NCBI RefSeq assembly: GCF_905171765.1
Contig: NC_053397.1
Coordinates: 110,253,295-110,317,294, forward strand
Length of the DNA: 64,000 nt
Source: Bufo bufo
Taxonomy: Eukaryota; Chordata; Amphibia; Anura; Bufonidae
Direction: 5' to 3'
A program made the position numbers and the translations under genes. Shown here piece by piece: positions 1-9,819 of the stretch. Within the stretch, counting starts at the first letter, position 1; every line of letters begins with the position of its first letter. The notes under the pieces are model-generated. The model saw only the letters and a program-made list of their open reading frames with translations, ran no database searches and was not told the origin of the DNA.

Positions 1-488
1 AGAATAGCAAAACAGCATCCCAGAGGCCCATATATGTTAGAGTCATCTCTGGGCACATTTCTTTAAAGTAGCAAAAATCTCAAAGGCTCACGTACATTAG
101 AGTCTATCCCTGGGCACATTTCCTTGGAGCGTAAGTTGCATATAAAAGTCACAGCACAATAATAGTCCACATTATTAAAAAGGGCGTATAAAATAAGTGC
201 TGTAATGTCCCTTAATTAACCTGAAAAGGGGGTTAAAAAGGGTTAAAGGTGCAAACAAAAATTAGCACAACTTGGCTTTTCTAGTTCTGGAAGCAGGCAG
301 GAAATCCTGTTAACAATATGGCCTTGATGCCTTTGGTATTTTCAGTGGCTGACCACTACCACTGAGCCGTGGGAAACTGGCAGCAGCAAACATGGGCCAA
401 AACAAAGGACTCCTGTCCTGAAAGGGTTAATCCACATTGATAGGGTCCCTTGGCAAAAAGTAATCACGTAGTGGCCTGGCAGGCCTAC
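1..488. other. LTR-element internal remnant, no gene seen
   Basis: AT-rich sequence lying downstream (minus-strand sense) of the cold-shock frame. A pair of short similar stretches contain 'ctgggcacatttc' near 48 and 112. I see no open frame or RNA gene. It probably continues the internal region of the LTR element whose 5' LTR ends near 2375, but the rest lies outside the window. Confidence 0.3.
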
Positions 489-661
489 TCATAGGGGCAT
501 GTCAAATCCACTTGGCATAACAGTGGTATTCCCTGGTTCCATTTGCAAATTGGGCCTGTATTGGGATTCGACAGACGGATGGGCCCACAAAACGGTATTG
601 GGGGGCAACTGCAGCATAAAAGGACCCCTAATTGGTATTGGCCCCATAGGCCTAGGGGTAA

Positions 662-1834
662 TTACAGTTGGTGACCGCATCGGTCCAGGCATAATAATCG
701 TGGGCTGCTGGCCTGCTGCACTGGTCTGGGCACCGCCGCTGCAAGCGGTTCTGTAGGTTCAGGGATGACTGACTCTACGCGGCGGTGTACGGTATAAGAG
801 GGCCTCCTTGGGGGCCTTACTGCAGCTGCAGACACTATAGGTGGCCGACTGGCAGGGACAGGTACCCTTACCTCAGACCCAGCGATGTCCGCGTACTGGA
901 GTCTCCTTTCCTCCTTCTTAGGTGGAGTCCGGATCCTGGCGGTAGCAAGCCGGCGCAGGCCTCGCAGCTGTTCCTCTAGTCGGACGATCTGGTCATCCAG
1001 GCTCTCGGGCTCAGCGTCGCTGTTTTCCAATGACGCTGTCGGCACAGGTAGAGTAACTGGCACATCCGGCGCAGCCGCTGCAGTTTCAGGTGGGGCGTCT
1101 GCTCTTTTCCATTTTCGGATGATATCCAGGGTAGCATGGAATCGCTCCAAGTTTTCTAACTCTTTTAGAGTCTTCTCCCGGTGGGGCAGCTCAGGGGAAG
1201 GATACGGGCTCACCCACTTTTCCACCACTGTTGGTTGCCAGAAGACGTTCGGGCCAATGAAGGAGCCCCGCTCTTGAAAGGCATTATGGGCAGGTTCTGG
1301 AGAGCACTTAGGTCCGCGCTCGCAGCCAGTATAGTCCTCGTCTTCTTCCCAGTCCTCCGGCTTCTTTTTGGGATGGGTCACAGCAGTGACGTAAGGGCCT
1401 CGCAGGCCCTTGGCAGGGGTAAATTCCACCTCCTCTCCCTCGCGGAGGTTGTGCATGTGTTCCGGGAGGTAGCTCCGCTTGACGGACCTCCGGTTAACAT
1501 AGAGATCCCTGCCGGTAGTATAATCCTTTATGAAGCCGAAGCCTCTGTCTTTATCAAAGGCCACGACCAACCCCTTTCTCCTTTCCAGGTGGGGTTGGTT
1601 GTCAGTGTGGCGCTCGTGCACGGTCTTGGCCAGTTCTTCAAAATAGATCTTGGTTCTGGTCATCTTTTTTATCGCGGCCTCCCGTATCTCTGCCATAAGT
1701 GCCGACCACTTAAATGAGGGCTGGTAAAAGTCTCTCCAGGAGCCATAGTAGGGCTCCGGCTGCATCCTCGGTGGCGGGCAGGTGGGTTTCTCCGGTCCCG
1801 GAGAGTAGGCCGGTGGAGCATCCTCTTGCTCCAT
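662..1834 (-). CDS. Gag-like protein with a cold-shock domain
   Basis: This is a 390-residue frame read leftward from an ATG at 1834. Residues about 86-155 form a cold-shock (Y-box type) nucleic-acid-binding domain, with RNP1-like DRGFGFI and RNP2-like DLYVNRRSV. The N terminus has PPAY, a PPxY motif like retroviral late-budding signals. After the domain come an acidic stretch and a charged helix around IVRLEEQLRGLRRL that could be a coiled coil. The frame ends at 662. A proline-rich frame in another register (692-489) follows at once, so a frameshift near 700 has probably cut off the original C terminus. The gene sits about 540 bases inside a minus-strand LTR, in gag position, which is why I call it gag-like; no CCHC knuckle is visible. 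Cold-shock domains bind single-stranded RNA or DNA, so an RNA-packaging role is a reasonable but untested inference. A captured host Y-box pseudogene is the alternative. Confidence 0.6.
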   Translation of the reverse strand: MEQEDAPPAYSPGPEKPTCPPPRMQPEPYYGSWRDFYQPSFKWSALMAEIREAAIKKMTRTKIYFEELAKTVHERHTDNQPHLERRKGLVVAFDKDRGFGFIKDYTTGRDLYVNRRSVKRSYLPEHMHNLREGEEVEFTPAKGLRGPYVTAVTHPKKKPEDWEEDEDYTGCERGPKCSPEPAHNAFQERGSFIGPNVFWQPTVVEKWVSPYPSPELPHREKTLKELENLERFHATLDIIRKWKRADAPPETAAAAPDVPVTLPVPTASLENSDAEPESLDDQIVRLEEQLRGLRRLATARIRTPPKKEERRLQYADIAGSEVRVPVPASRPPIVSAAAVRPPRRPSYTVHRRVESVIPEPTEPLAAAVPRPVQQASSPRLLCLDRCGHQL

Positions 1835-2374
1835 ATTATAGGATTCGTTTTTAATCCACCCGGTGCTGACATCTCTTCAGAGCAGTCTTCACTGGTCAAC
1901 ATGCTCGATCCTTCTCTGGAGAGCGACAGGGCGGCACCAATAATTGTAGACAGACCCTCCCATTGTTCCGGGAGGCCATCCCCCAGGTACTCCAGCAAAG
2001 GGGAGGCGGAGTCCATTATAGCAGACATGCAAATTTGTAGACAGGGCGGTGGCGCGGACATACAGCCTTTCCCGCACTTTCAGCAGAAGGCGCCAATTTT
2101 TCCCGCCAGCAAAGCATGAAGATGACGCAGCAATAAATCCAGTCAAGCTAAGCGGCCTTCTTTGAGCAGCACTGACAGCAAGCGGTGGCTTAAATAAACG
2201 GAAAACAGTCCATGCAATAATATAATCTTCACACCGCAATTATTACAGTCCTTTGGCCCAGAAATTTTCAATAAACAAGTAGGGCTTGGGCACTTTATAG
2301 GCTTATAATGGTACACAGTTTTGTAATCCACAATGGCGCGGATATGATCGTATCCTGTTCGTGACGCCAATTTA
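1835..2374 (-). other. Leader between LTR and cold-shock gag frame
   Basis: Non-coding leader on the minus strand. Just inside the LTR end, the complement of 2352-2369 reads TGGCGTCACGAACAGGAT, which has the position and TGG start of a primer binding site. I could not assign it to a particular tRNA, and a related GGCGTCACGA string occurs inside LTRs elsewhere in the window. The site is therefore tentative. Confidence 0.4.
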
Positions 2375-3497
2375 TGCAGCACGCCAGAACTGCAGGGTAT
2401 TGCAAAGTGAGGTCACGGTTATGGGCAATCGAGGGTTACTCACTGTTCATAGGAGAACCCTGGGCAGGCATGCGGCAGTGAAGGAGAGGCTGACACAAAG
2501 TTCCTCTGGGGCACACTCTGTATGTAGGGACCAGGCCTGATGGTGGATGAGGTGCCCTGGATGTTGCGGGTGTTTTGAGTGCCTGGGGCAAGGTCCCTTT
2601 AAGGATCGTGACGCCAGTGCCTGTAACGGTGGCACACCGGTTTCCAGTAGCAATAAGTGAGGTACACAGGTGGTATAGTGAACCAAACGTTGCTTTACTT
2701 TAAACAGTGCAACTTTGTACATACAGATGATGATGCAGTCCCTTATATCAATGTTCCACAAGCAGGCTTATTCTGAACAATATGGCAGGTAATAATCTTG
2801 CAAGATACTCGGAGGGTACACAATTAATGCTTCACAGACCAGGCTGCACTATCTCATAGCTATTCTGGCTGGCTGTATCCCAAGGCCCGGATGCCTAAAT
2901 GCTGGCTTTAATCCTTGGTAGTTAATCTTCCTCCCGTATTGACTCTTGCTCTCACTTTATATAGTACCTCTGCCCATCAGCTTACTTATCTAAGCTGGTT
3001 GTACTGGCACTGCTTGGCTTGAGGGTGTCTGCAGGTTTCTCCCAGGAGGCACATCTCTTCTCTTGGGGTAATCTTCTGAGCTTACTGTGGCTCACTTTAT
3101 CAACAGGCAGACTATAATTCTTCACTAGCCTCCTGGTAGCAACTAGCAGCCAGGACTATCTAGCTGCATGTCAGGAGGAGGCCCTCAGCATATCTCTGGC
3201 TAAGATGCCCTCTCACTTCTGTGTCCACAGACTCCTGACTACAGAACTACTCCTCCCTGTCTGGGCCTGAAAATTTATACTAGGGGCTCCCTATCTCCCT
3301 CTAGTGTCTAGGATGCCTAACTACACCCTCATAGGCCTGCTATGCATGTCACAGGGGAAACAATACATATAAAAGCACATAGAAAATACATTCAAGTATA
3401 TGGTTAAATATAATATTACTGTCCCTTTGGAATAGGAGTAACACGTGACCCAATTGACACTTGTGTAGTGCCCACCCCTACCTAGTGGGACACTACA
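2375..3497 (-). mobile_element. 5' LTR of the cold-shock LTR element
   Basis: On the minus strand the repeat starts TGTAGTGTCCC at 3497 and runs about 1.1 kb to a CA near 2375, directly before the primer-site-like sequence. Only one copy is in the window; the partner LTR would lie left of position 1. The 5' boundary rests on the TG start and the 3' boundary is approximate. The string CTGGCGTCACGA also lies inside it near 2608, as in the solo LTR at 41173. Confidence 0.5.
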
Positions 3498-3602
3498 CAT
3501 GCATAGCTAGTTGTTTCTGGTACTGAATCAGTTACTGTGCGTCAGTATGACAGGCAGTCACATACTGTATATGGATGTGTACATTGGCATACGTCACTAT
3601 TA

Positions 3603-3771
3603 GGCTCAGTTCACAAGTCCCTTATGTGGTCAGTTACTGGTCCAAAACACAGAACCAGGACTGATCTTTTCAGAATACCTAATTTGAGAGTAGGATTGGC
3701 TCCTGATTTTGGCTCACCATACAGTAACTGCTGGAATTAACTGACCAAGTAATTAAAGTGTGAACTCAGCC
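3603..3771. mobile_element. Small MITE with TTA duplication (Harbinger-type)
   Basis: Terminal inverted repeats GGCTCAGTTCACA (left) and its near complement TGTGAACTCAGCC (right) bound 169 bases. The trinucleotide TTA lies directly outside both ends (3600-3602 and 3772-3774). A 3-bp TTA duplication is the PIF/Harbinger signature. There is no coding capacity. Confidence 0.65.
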
Positions 3772-3950
3772 TTACAGGTCAATGTTTATGGTACGATGTA
3801 CTAAACCATGCAGTTGCATGCAGTTGCCCAAGATGCTACCATAAAGCGGTCTCTTTTTACACCGTCTCCTGTTTCCACATAGATTGCTTGAGAAGCTGGT
3901 GTGTAACACACTGACACATGTAGTGGCCCCATGACAAAGTGCAGAGGGTA

Positions 3951-4800
3951 CTACAAGAACATTTAGACTAGCACATTCATATTCATAGTCACAGGTGCAT
4001 ATCCATCAAGCAAAAATGGCTGCACAACATTTCACATAAAAAACAAGAGCTGAGAAATCTGGATCATTCTAAATTAAAATGGTATTATACCTACTATAAA
4101 TGGAAAAATAGAAGCTCGTTGCGCACATTTTTGATGAAACGTGTGTTGGGCCCATCTACCAAGCATCAAGGTGGCTTCCGCAGATGGGTACCTAACACTA
4201 ATATACCGCCTCTCTTGGACTTACCTAAGCCTACAATTTTCAGGGCAGTGTAGGAACCAGCTACATTTATACTCTGCTCAGAAGCCCCAGGCAGATGGGC
4301 GTTGCTCAGTCTAAAAGCGGCGCTACTCTCAATATATACTACAAGAAATTTTAGACTAGCACATTCATATTCATAGTCACGCTGCATATCAATCAAGCAA
4401 ACATGGTTGATAAAAAAATGGCTGCACAACATTTCACATACAAACAATAGAACTGAGAAATGGGGATCATTCTAAATTAAAGTGGTATTATACCTACTAT
4501 AAATGTAAAAATAGAAGCTCTTTGCGCACATTTTTGATCAAATGTGTATCGGGCCCATCTATCAGGCGTCAAGGTGGCTGAATATAAATGTAGCTGGTTC
4601 CTACACTGCCCAGAAAATTGTAGGCTTAGGTAAGTCCAAGAGAGGCAGTATATTAGTGTCAGGTACTCATCTGCGGAAGCCACCTTGACGCCTGGTAGAT
4701 GGGCCCGACACACGTTTCATCAAAAATGTGCGCAAAGAGTTTCTATTTTTCCATTTATAGTAGGTATAATACCACTTTAATTTTGAATGATGCCCATTTC
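3951..4800. repeat. Direct plus inverted triplicate repeat
   Basis: A segment containing 'tagactagcacattcatattcatagtcac' type sequence at 3951-4175 recurs in direct orientation at 4339-4575. Part of the same unit then returns inverted at 4580-4800 (the 'gcgcacatttttgat' and 'cttggacttacctaagcc' blocks appear as complements). The third arm can fold on either of the first two. No coding frame is visible. The element class is unknown. Confidence 0.6.
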
Positions 4801-5360
4801 TCAAGAGTGGAGAGGGTGTCAACAGTAAGTTTGTGTTGATGTCACTGTTTATTTTCCCTTCTTCTGATTCGTCAGAAGAACAACCCAACAAAAAATGGAT
4901 CCTGTCTTTTGAGCATCCACCTGGTCAGTATTTGGTTAGTAGTCGATTTGTAAATAGTTAATTGGTAAAGCAAACAAAAAAACGTGACACGTGAATTAAG
5001 TATTTGCATGTGTCTCCTGCTTTTGGCATCCAAATCATGAGCAAATCCTGATGCAAAATGTTGACTATGGGATAGAGGCCTTATAGATGATCCAAAGACA
5101 GGATTCATTATGGTTTTAATTTTTCAGTCACAGAGTTGTGAGAGTGGCAACAGCATGAGGAGTCATCAGAGTGTCCCAGTCACTGTCCAGGTGGGGAGTG
5201 GGGGGAAACTCCACACCGTACAATGTAGTTTGGCGGAATATGCCACTAGGCCTGGAAACAGTAATAAAGGGAGCAGGTCACCTTCTAACACATCCCTAAA
5301 TCCTTGCCCTGACCTCCTAACTATATGAGCGAATCCTAATGGTGGGAGGGCTCATACCCG
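4801..5360. other. Unassigned repeat-like sequence
   Basis: No gene is seen. The block at 4845-4920 around the palindromic 'cttctgattcgtcagaag' resembles 39685-39750 in the hAT2 tail ('cttcttctaatctgtcagaag'). This may be an old fragment of a related hAT 3' region. Confidence 0.25.
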
Positions 5361-5600
5361 GATCCCTGGTAATAATGTCAGGGCTAGGAGATGACCTGTT
5401 CATCCACAACACGGATGAACCGGAGTGTCCAGCAGGCCTAACAACAAGAAAGGAGCAGACAGTAGCATAAACCAGAGTGGTATCCCTGGTAATAATGTCA
5501 GGGCTAGGAGACGACCTGTTCATCCACAACACGGATGAACCGGAGTGTCCAGCAGGCCCAGCAACAAGAAAGGAGCAGACAGTAGCATAAACCAGAGTGG
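5361..5600. repeat. Two-copy 120-bp tandem repeat
   Basis: The unit beginning 'atccctggtaataatgtcag' occurs at 5362 and again at 5482, an exact 120-base period. The copies differ at only a few positions. Flanking sequence is non-coding and apparently repeat-derived. Confidence 0.85.
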
Positions 5601-6309
5601 CAGGTAAGCACCCAGCGCAAAAAACACACACTGGAACAACAGCACTTACCTGCCACACCAACTGTAAGAAACAACAACTGCTACTAACTACGGGTTTCTC
5701 CTCTGGGAAACCCTGGAACCCACTTCCGCAGGCAGGTGGTCAATGCGGTTCCACCTCCGAGGAACCCAGGAGCCCCCTCACCGGAGGCACAACACACAGG
5801 GAAACACCTTGCATACATGCTGGATGAACAACCCCAAATGACCAGACATGAAACTACAACAAGACGTACACCACACCCTGAACATAAACCAACACCAAAC
5901 ATCAACACACGTAAGGTAAGGGAGCATGGAGGATACAATCTATGTCCAACAAGGTTGCCCTCAAACTGGACAGATGGTAAGGTCCAGGATGGCAGCATAA
6001 CTCCAGCTCCACAAGAAGCTGAAGTCCCACTAACCTTAGGCTCCAAGCCCAAGTACTATAAGAACCCACACCCAGCTCCACCTTGTCACACTTTAACCCC
6101 ATACCCACCAGAATGGGAAGGGGCAACAACCTTAATGGGGAAGTGTGTAAACATGCTAAAAACTACATGTTGCCACCAGCAACAAGCATGCACGACTAAA
6201 GTGTCACTGTCCACTACCACCAGACCAAGACACAGCCGTGACACTCCCTCCCCAAAACATAATGGGGAAAAATGTGGAGGACCCACCACAAAGGGGAGAA
6301 AAAATAGCC
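5601..6309. other. Non-coding, no recognised gene
   Basis: CA-rich sequence. Long frames exist on both strands but none shows a known domain or motif. It is probably the body of an unidentified repeat, since it ends in a recognisable hAT fragment. Confidence 0.3.
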
Positions 6310-6440
6310 GGCAGCATACAATCCTTCCAGAGTAGAAAGAGCAGAAAAAGAAAGAGGCAGGTTCAGGACAGGTGGGGGCACAGGGCTTGTTCCTGGGCCA
6401 TGGCAACTAAGCGTGGTGTCAGAGGAACCCACTGACTCCT
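6310..6440 (-). pseudogene. hAT transposase 5' fragment
   Basis: Read leftward, this stretch matches the start of the hAT2 coding region at about 22905-23010. Both share the blocks gtcagtgggttc, ttagttg(c/g)catggccc and ccctgtgccc. The derived residues are alike too (M-P-W-P-R versus M-A-W-P-G, then PCAxTCPxPA). It is a scrap of the same or a closely related hAT family in opposite orientation, with no further transposase next to it. Confidence 0.6.
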
Positions 6441-6764
6441 GGTTGTGCTTTTTCACCCCAATTACAGAATCAAGGCATTATAGAATTGCCCCTGCATCTT
6501 ATGGGGTTAATACTAATGAAGCGCTTCCATTATAGAAGTGCTTTGTTAGTACCGGAGTACCAGGAAACGGTGAAGGCTCTGTACTCACCGCTTCCTGGTC
6601 CTCTGCTCGGATATCGACTGTGCAGGGCTGCGGACAGCGTGAGGGCGCTCTGTGACCTCACATTATGCGCTGCAATAAACAGCCGACAGCAGGATGAAGA
6701 GGATCATGATGGTGTCCAGGAACAGGAGAGGTAAGCAAGTTTTATTTTATTTTATTTGCATTGG

Positions 6765-6950
6765 GGCTGATGGTTGACATATGGGGGCTGATGGCTGACA
6801 TATGGGGGCTGATGGCTGACATATGGGTGCTGATGGCTGACATATGGGGGCTGATGGCTGACATATAGGGGCCGATGGATGAATATATGAGGGCTAATAG
6901 ATGGCTGACATATGGGGGCTGACATATGGGGGCTGATAGATGGCTGAAAG
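6765..6950. repeat. 21-bp minisatellite
   Basis: About eight imperfect copies of 'ctgatggctgacatatgggg'. A weaker 'ggtctgat' repetition continues to about 7060. The open frames across it only translate the repeat. Confidence 0.85.
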
Positions 6951-7079
6951 TTGGGGGGTTGATCTGAGGCATTGAGGTCTGATTGACATTGGGGGTCTGA
7001 TTGGGGCTGTAACTGAGGTCTGATTAACATTGGGGTCTGATTGCTGGTCTGACCTGAGGTATTATGAAAAATATTATGA

Positions 7080-8905
7080 TCCGTGTTTCCTGTCCGTCCA
7101 AAAAATATGACCTGTCCTATTTTTTTGACGGACAACGGTTCACGAACCCATTCAAGTCAATGGGTCCGTGAAAGAACATGGATGCACACAAGATTGGCAT
7201 CCGTGTCCGTGATCCGTGGCCGTAGGTTACTTTCATACAGACGGATCCAAAGATCCGTCTGCACAAAAGATTTTTCAGAGAAGATCCATTGTAATATCAT
7301 TGGTGGCCAGTGTGCGGCCTCCCCCAGCCACCCCCCCTCCCTCTATTGTAATATCATTGGTGGCCAGTGTGCAGCCTCCCCCCCCCCCCCCCGATCATTG
7401 GTGGCAGCGGAGATTCCGATCGGAGTCCCAGTTTAATCGCTCTGGGGCTCCGATCGGTAACCATGGCAACCAGGACGCTACTGCGTGAAAACTCAGATCC
7501 GACAATATATTCTAACACAGAGGCGTTCCCATAGTGATGGGGACGCTTCTAGTTAGAATATACTACGAACTGTGTACATGACTGCCCCCTGCTGCCTGGC
7601 AGCACCCGATCTCTTACAGGGGGCTGTGATCCGCACAATTAACCCCTCAGGTGCTGCACCTAAAGGGTTAATTGTGCATATCATAGCCCCCTATAAGAGA
7701 TCAGGAGCTGACAGGCAGCAGGGGGCAGACCCCCCTCCCTCCCCAGTTTTAATTTCATTGATGGCCAGTGAGCTCCTCCTACTGGTAAGTGACAGATCAT
7801 TAAGCAATGCGCCGCACAGACCTGTCACGTACTAGTAGGAGGAGCTCCCGGTGGGTCACAGACAGCGCAGCAGGTAAGTATGATGCTTCTAATATTGCTA
7901 AGTAACCATGGCAACCAGGACTGTAGTAGCGTCCTGGTTGCCATGTTTACCGATCGGAGCCCCAGCGATTAAACTGGGACTCCGATCGGAACTCTCCGCT
8001 GCCACCAATGATCGGGGGGGGGGGGGAGGGGAGGCCGCACACTGTGCCACCAATAAAAATAATACAATAGAGGGAGGGGGGGCCGGGGGGAGGACGCACA
8101 CTGTGCCACCAATGAAAATAATACAATAGAGGGAGGGGGGGGCCAGGGGGGGCCGCACACTGGCCACCAATGAAAATAATACAATAGCGGGAGGGGGGCC
8201 GGGGGGGGCGCACACTGGCCACCAATGAAATTAATACAATAGAGGGAGGGAGGGGGGGCCGAGGGGGTCTGCCCCTTGCTGCCTGGCAGCCCTGATCTCT
8301 TACATGGGACTATGATACGCACAATTAACCCCTCTCAGGTGCGGCACCTGAGGGGTTAATTGTGCGGATCACAGCCCCTTATAAGAGATCTGGTGCTGCC
8401 AGGCAGCAGGGGGCAGTCATGTACACAGTTCTTAGTATATTCTAACTTGAAGCGTCCCCATCACCATGGGAACGCCTCTGTGTTAGAATATACTGTCGGA
8501 TCTGAGTTTCACGATCTAACTCATATCCGACAGTATATTCTAACATAGAGGCGTTCCCATGGTGATGGGGACGCTTCAAGATAAAATATACCATCGGATT
8601 AGAGAAAACTCCGATCCGATGGTATAATAGGGACTCCTGACTTTACATTGAAAGTCAATGGGGGACGGATCCATTTGCAATTGCACCATATTGTGTCAAC
8701 GTCAAACGGATCCGTCCCCATTGACTTGCATTGTAAGTCAGGACGGATCCGTTTGGGTCCGCACGGCCAGACTTTTTTTTCATGTCCGTGGATCCTCCAA
8801 AAATCAAGGAACACCCACGGACGAAAAAACGGTCACGGATCACGGACCTACGGACCCCGTTTTTGCAGACCTTAAAAAAAAACGGTCGTGTGCATGAGGC
8901 CTTAA
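7080..8905. mobile_element. Foldback MITE with internal palindromes
   Basis: The segments at 7500-7735 and 8265-8510 are inverted copies of each other: both carry the 'gcctggcag' and 'taagagat' blocks and the 'gaggcgttcccat'/'atgggaacgcctc' pair. The right end, read as complement, is TTAAGGCCTCATGCACACGACCGT, which suggests a TTAA-type terminus; the left end looks truncated. Between the arms lie short tandem units ('accaatgaaaataatacaatag') at 8045-8260, mirrored near 7290-7380. Related sequence recurs at 33640-34010. Confidence 0.65.
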
Positions 8906-9413
8906 TGTCATTTACTTTTAAGAATTTATCTAAACCATTTTTAAAACTGTCTACTGTTCCTGCTATGAGCACTTCCTGAGGAAGCCTATTCCACAAATTC
9001 ACAGTTCTTACAGTAAAGAAGTTTTGACGCTTCTGGAGACTGAACTTTTTCCTCTCCAGTTGGAGGCAGTGCCCCATTGTCTTTTGAGGGCATTTGACAT
9101 GGAACAGTTTTTCACTCTATTTTTTGTATGACCCATTTATATATTTGTTTAGTTTAATTATGTCCCCCCTTAGACGTCTCTTCTCAAGACTAAATGCATT
9201 TAATTCTATTAATCTTTCTTCATTACTAAGACCCTCCATGCCCCTCCATCAGTTTAGTCGCTTTCCTCTGTACTTTTTGCAGCTGAACCTTGTAGCACAC
9301 CAATTATAACCCAGGACCATTCTGAATAGGAATCATTGACCACAACTCTCTGGACACAGTCCTTCAACCAGTTTTCAATCCAATTACAAACTATACTTTC
9401 CAAGCATATAGAC
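8906..9413 (-). pseudogene. CR1/L2-type LINE ORF2 fragments
   Basis: Reading leftward, 9290-8906 encodes the C-terminal tail typical of CR1/L2 reverse transcriptase proteins: a LERKKFSLQKRQNFF stretch, then VNLWNRLPQEV and a lysine-rich end. The adjoining 9410-9300 encodes an earlier piece resembling the region just before the GVPQGS motif (NWLKDCVQ-like). The intervening catalytic FADD region is missing, so the copy carries an internal deletion as well as stops. Confidence 0.6.
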
Positions 9414-9819
9414 TAGAGATGAGCGAATTGAAGCTGACGCAGTGGAATTAGAGCCGAATGTCATGAAAAATTTGATTTGCACCGAAGCCGAATTTCCTCA
9501 CGCTTAATGGTAACTAGAGTTGAGCGAACACCTGGATGTTCGGGTTCGAGAAGTTCGGCCGAACTTCCCGGAAATGTTCGGGTTCGGGATCCGAACTCCA
9601 CCCGAACTTCGCCCCGAACCCGAACCCCATTGAAGTCAATGGGGACCCGAACTTTTTGGCACTAAAATGGCTGTAAAATAGCCCAGGAAAGGGCTAGAGG
9701 GCTGCAAAAGGCAGCAAAATGTAGGTAAATCCCCTGCAAACAAATGTGGATAGGGAAATGAATTAAAATAAAAATAAAATAAATTAAAATGAACCAATAT
9801 CAATTGGAGAGAGGTCTCA

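Noticed and set aside
5736..6335. 199-residue plus-strand frame
   Set aside because: Low-complexity Pro/Thr/His composition, overlaps a hAT fragment on the other strand, and shows no motif.
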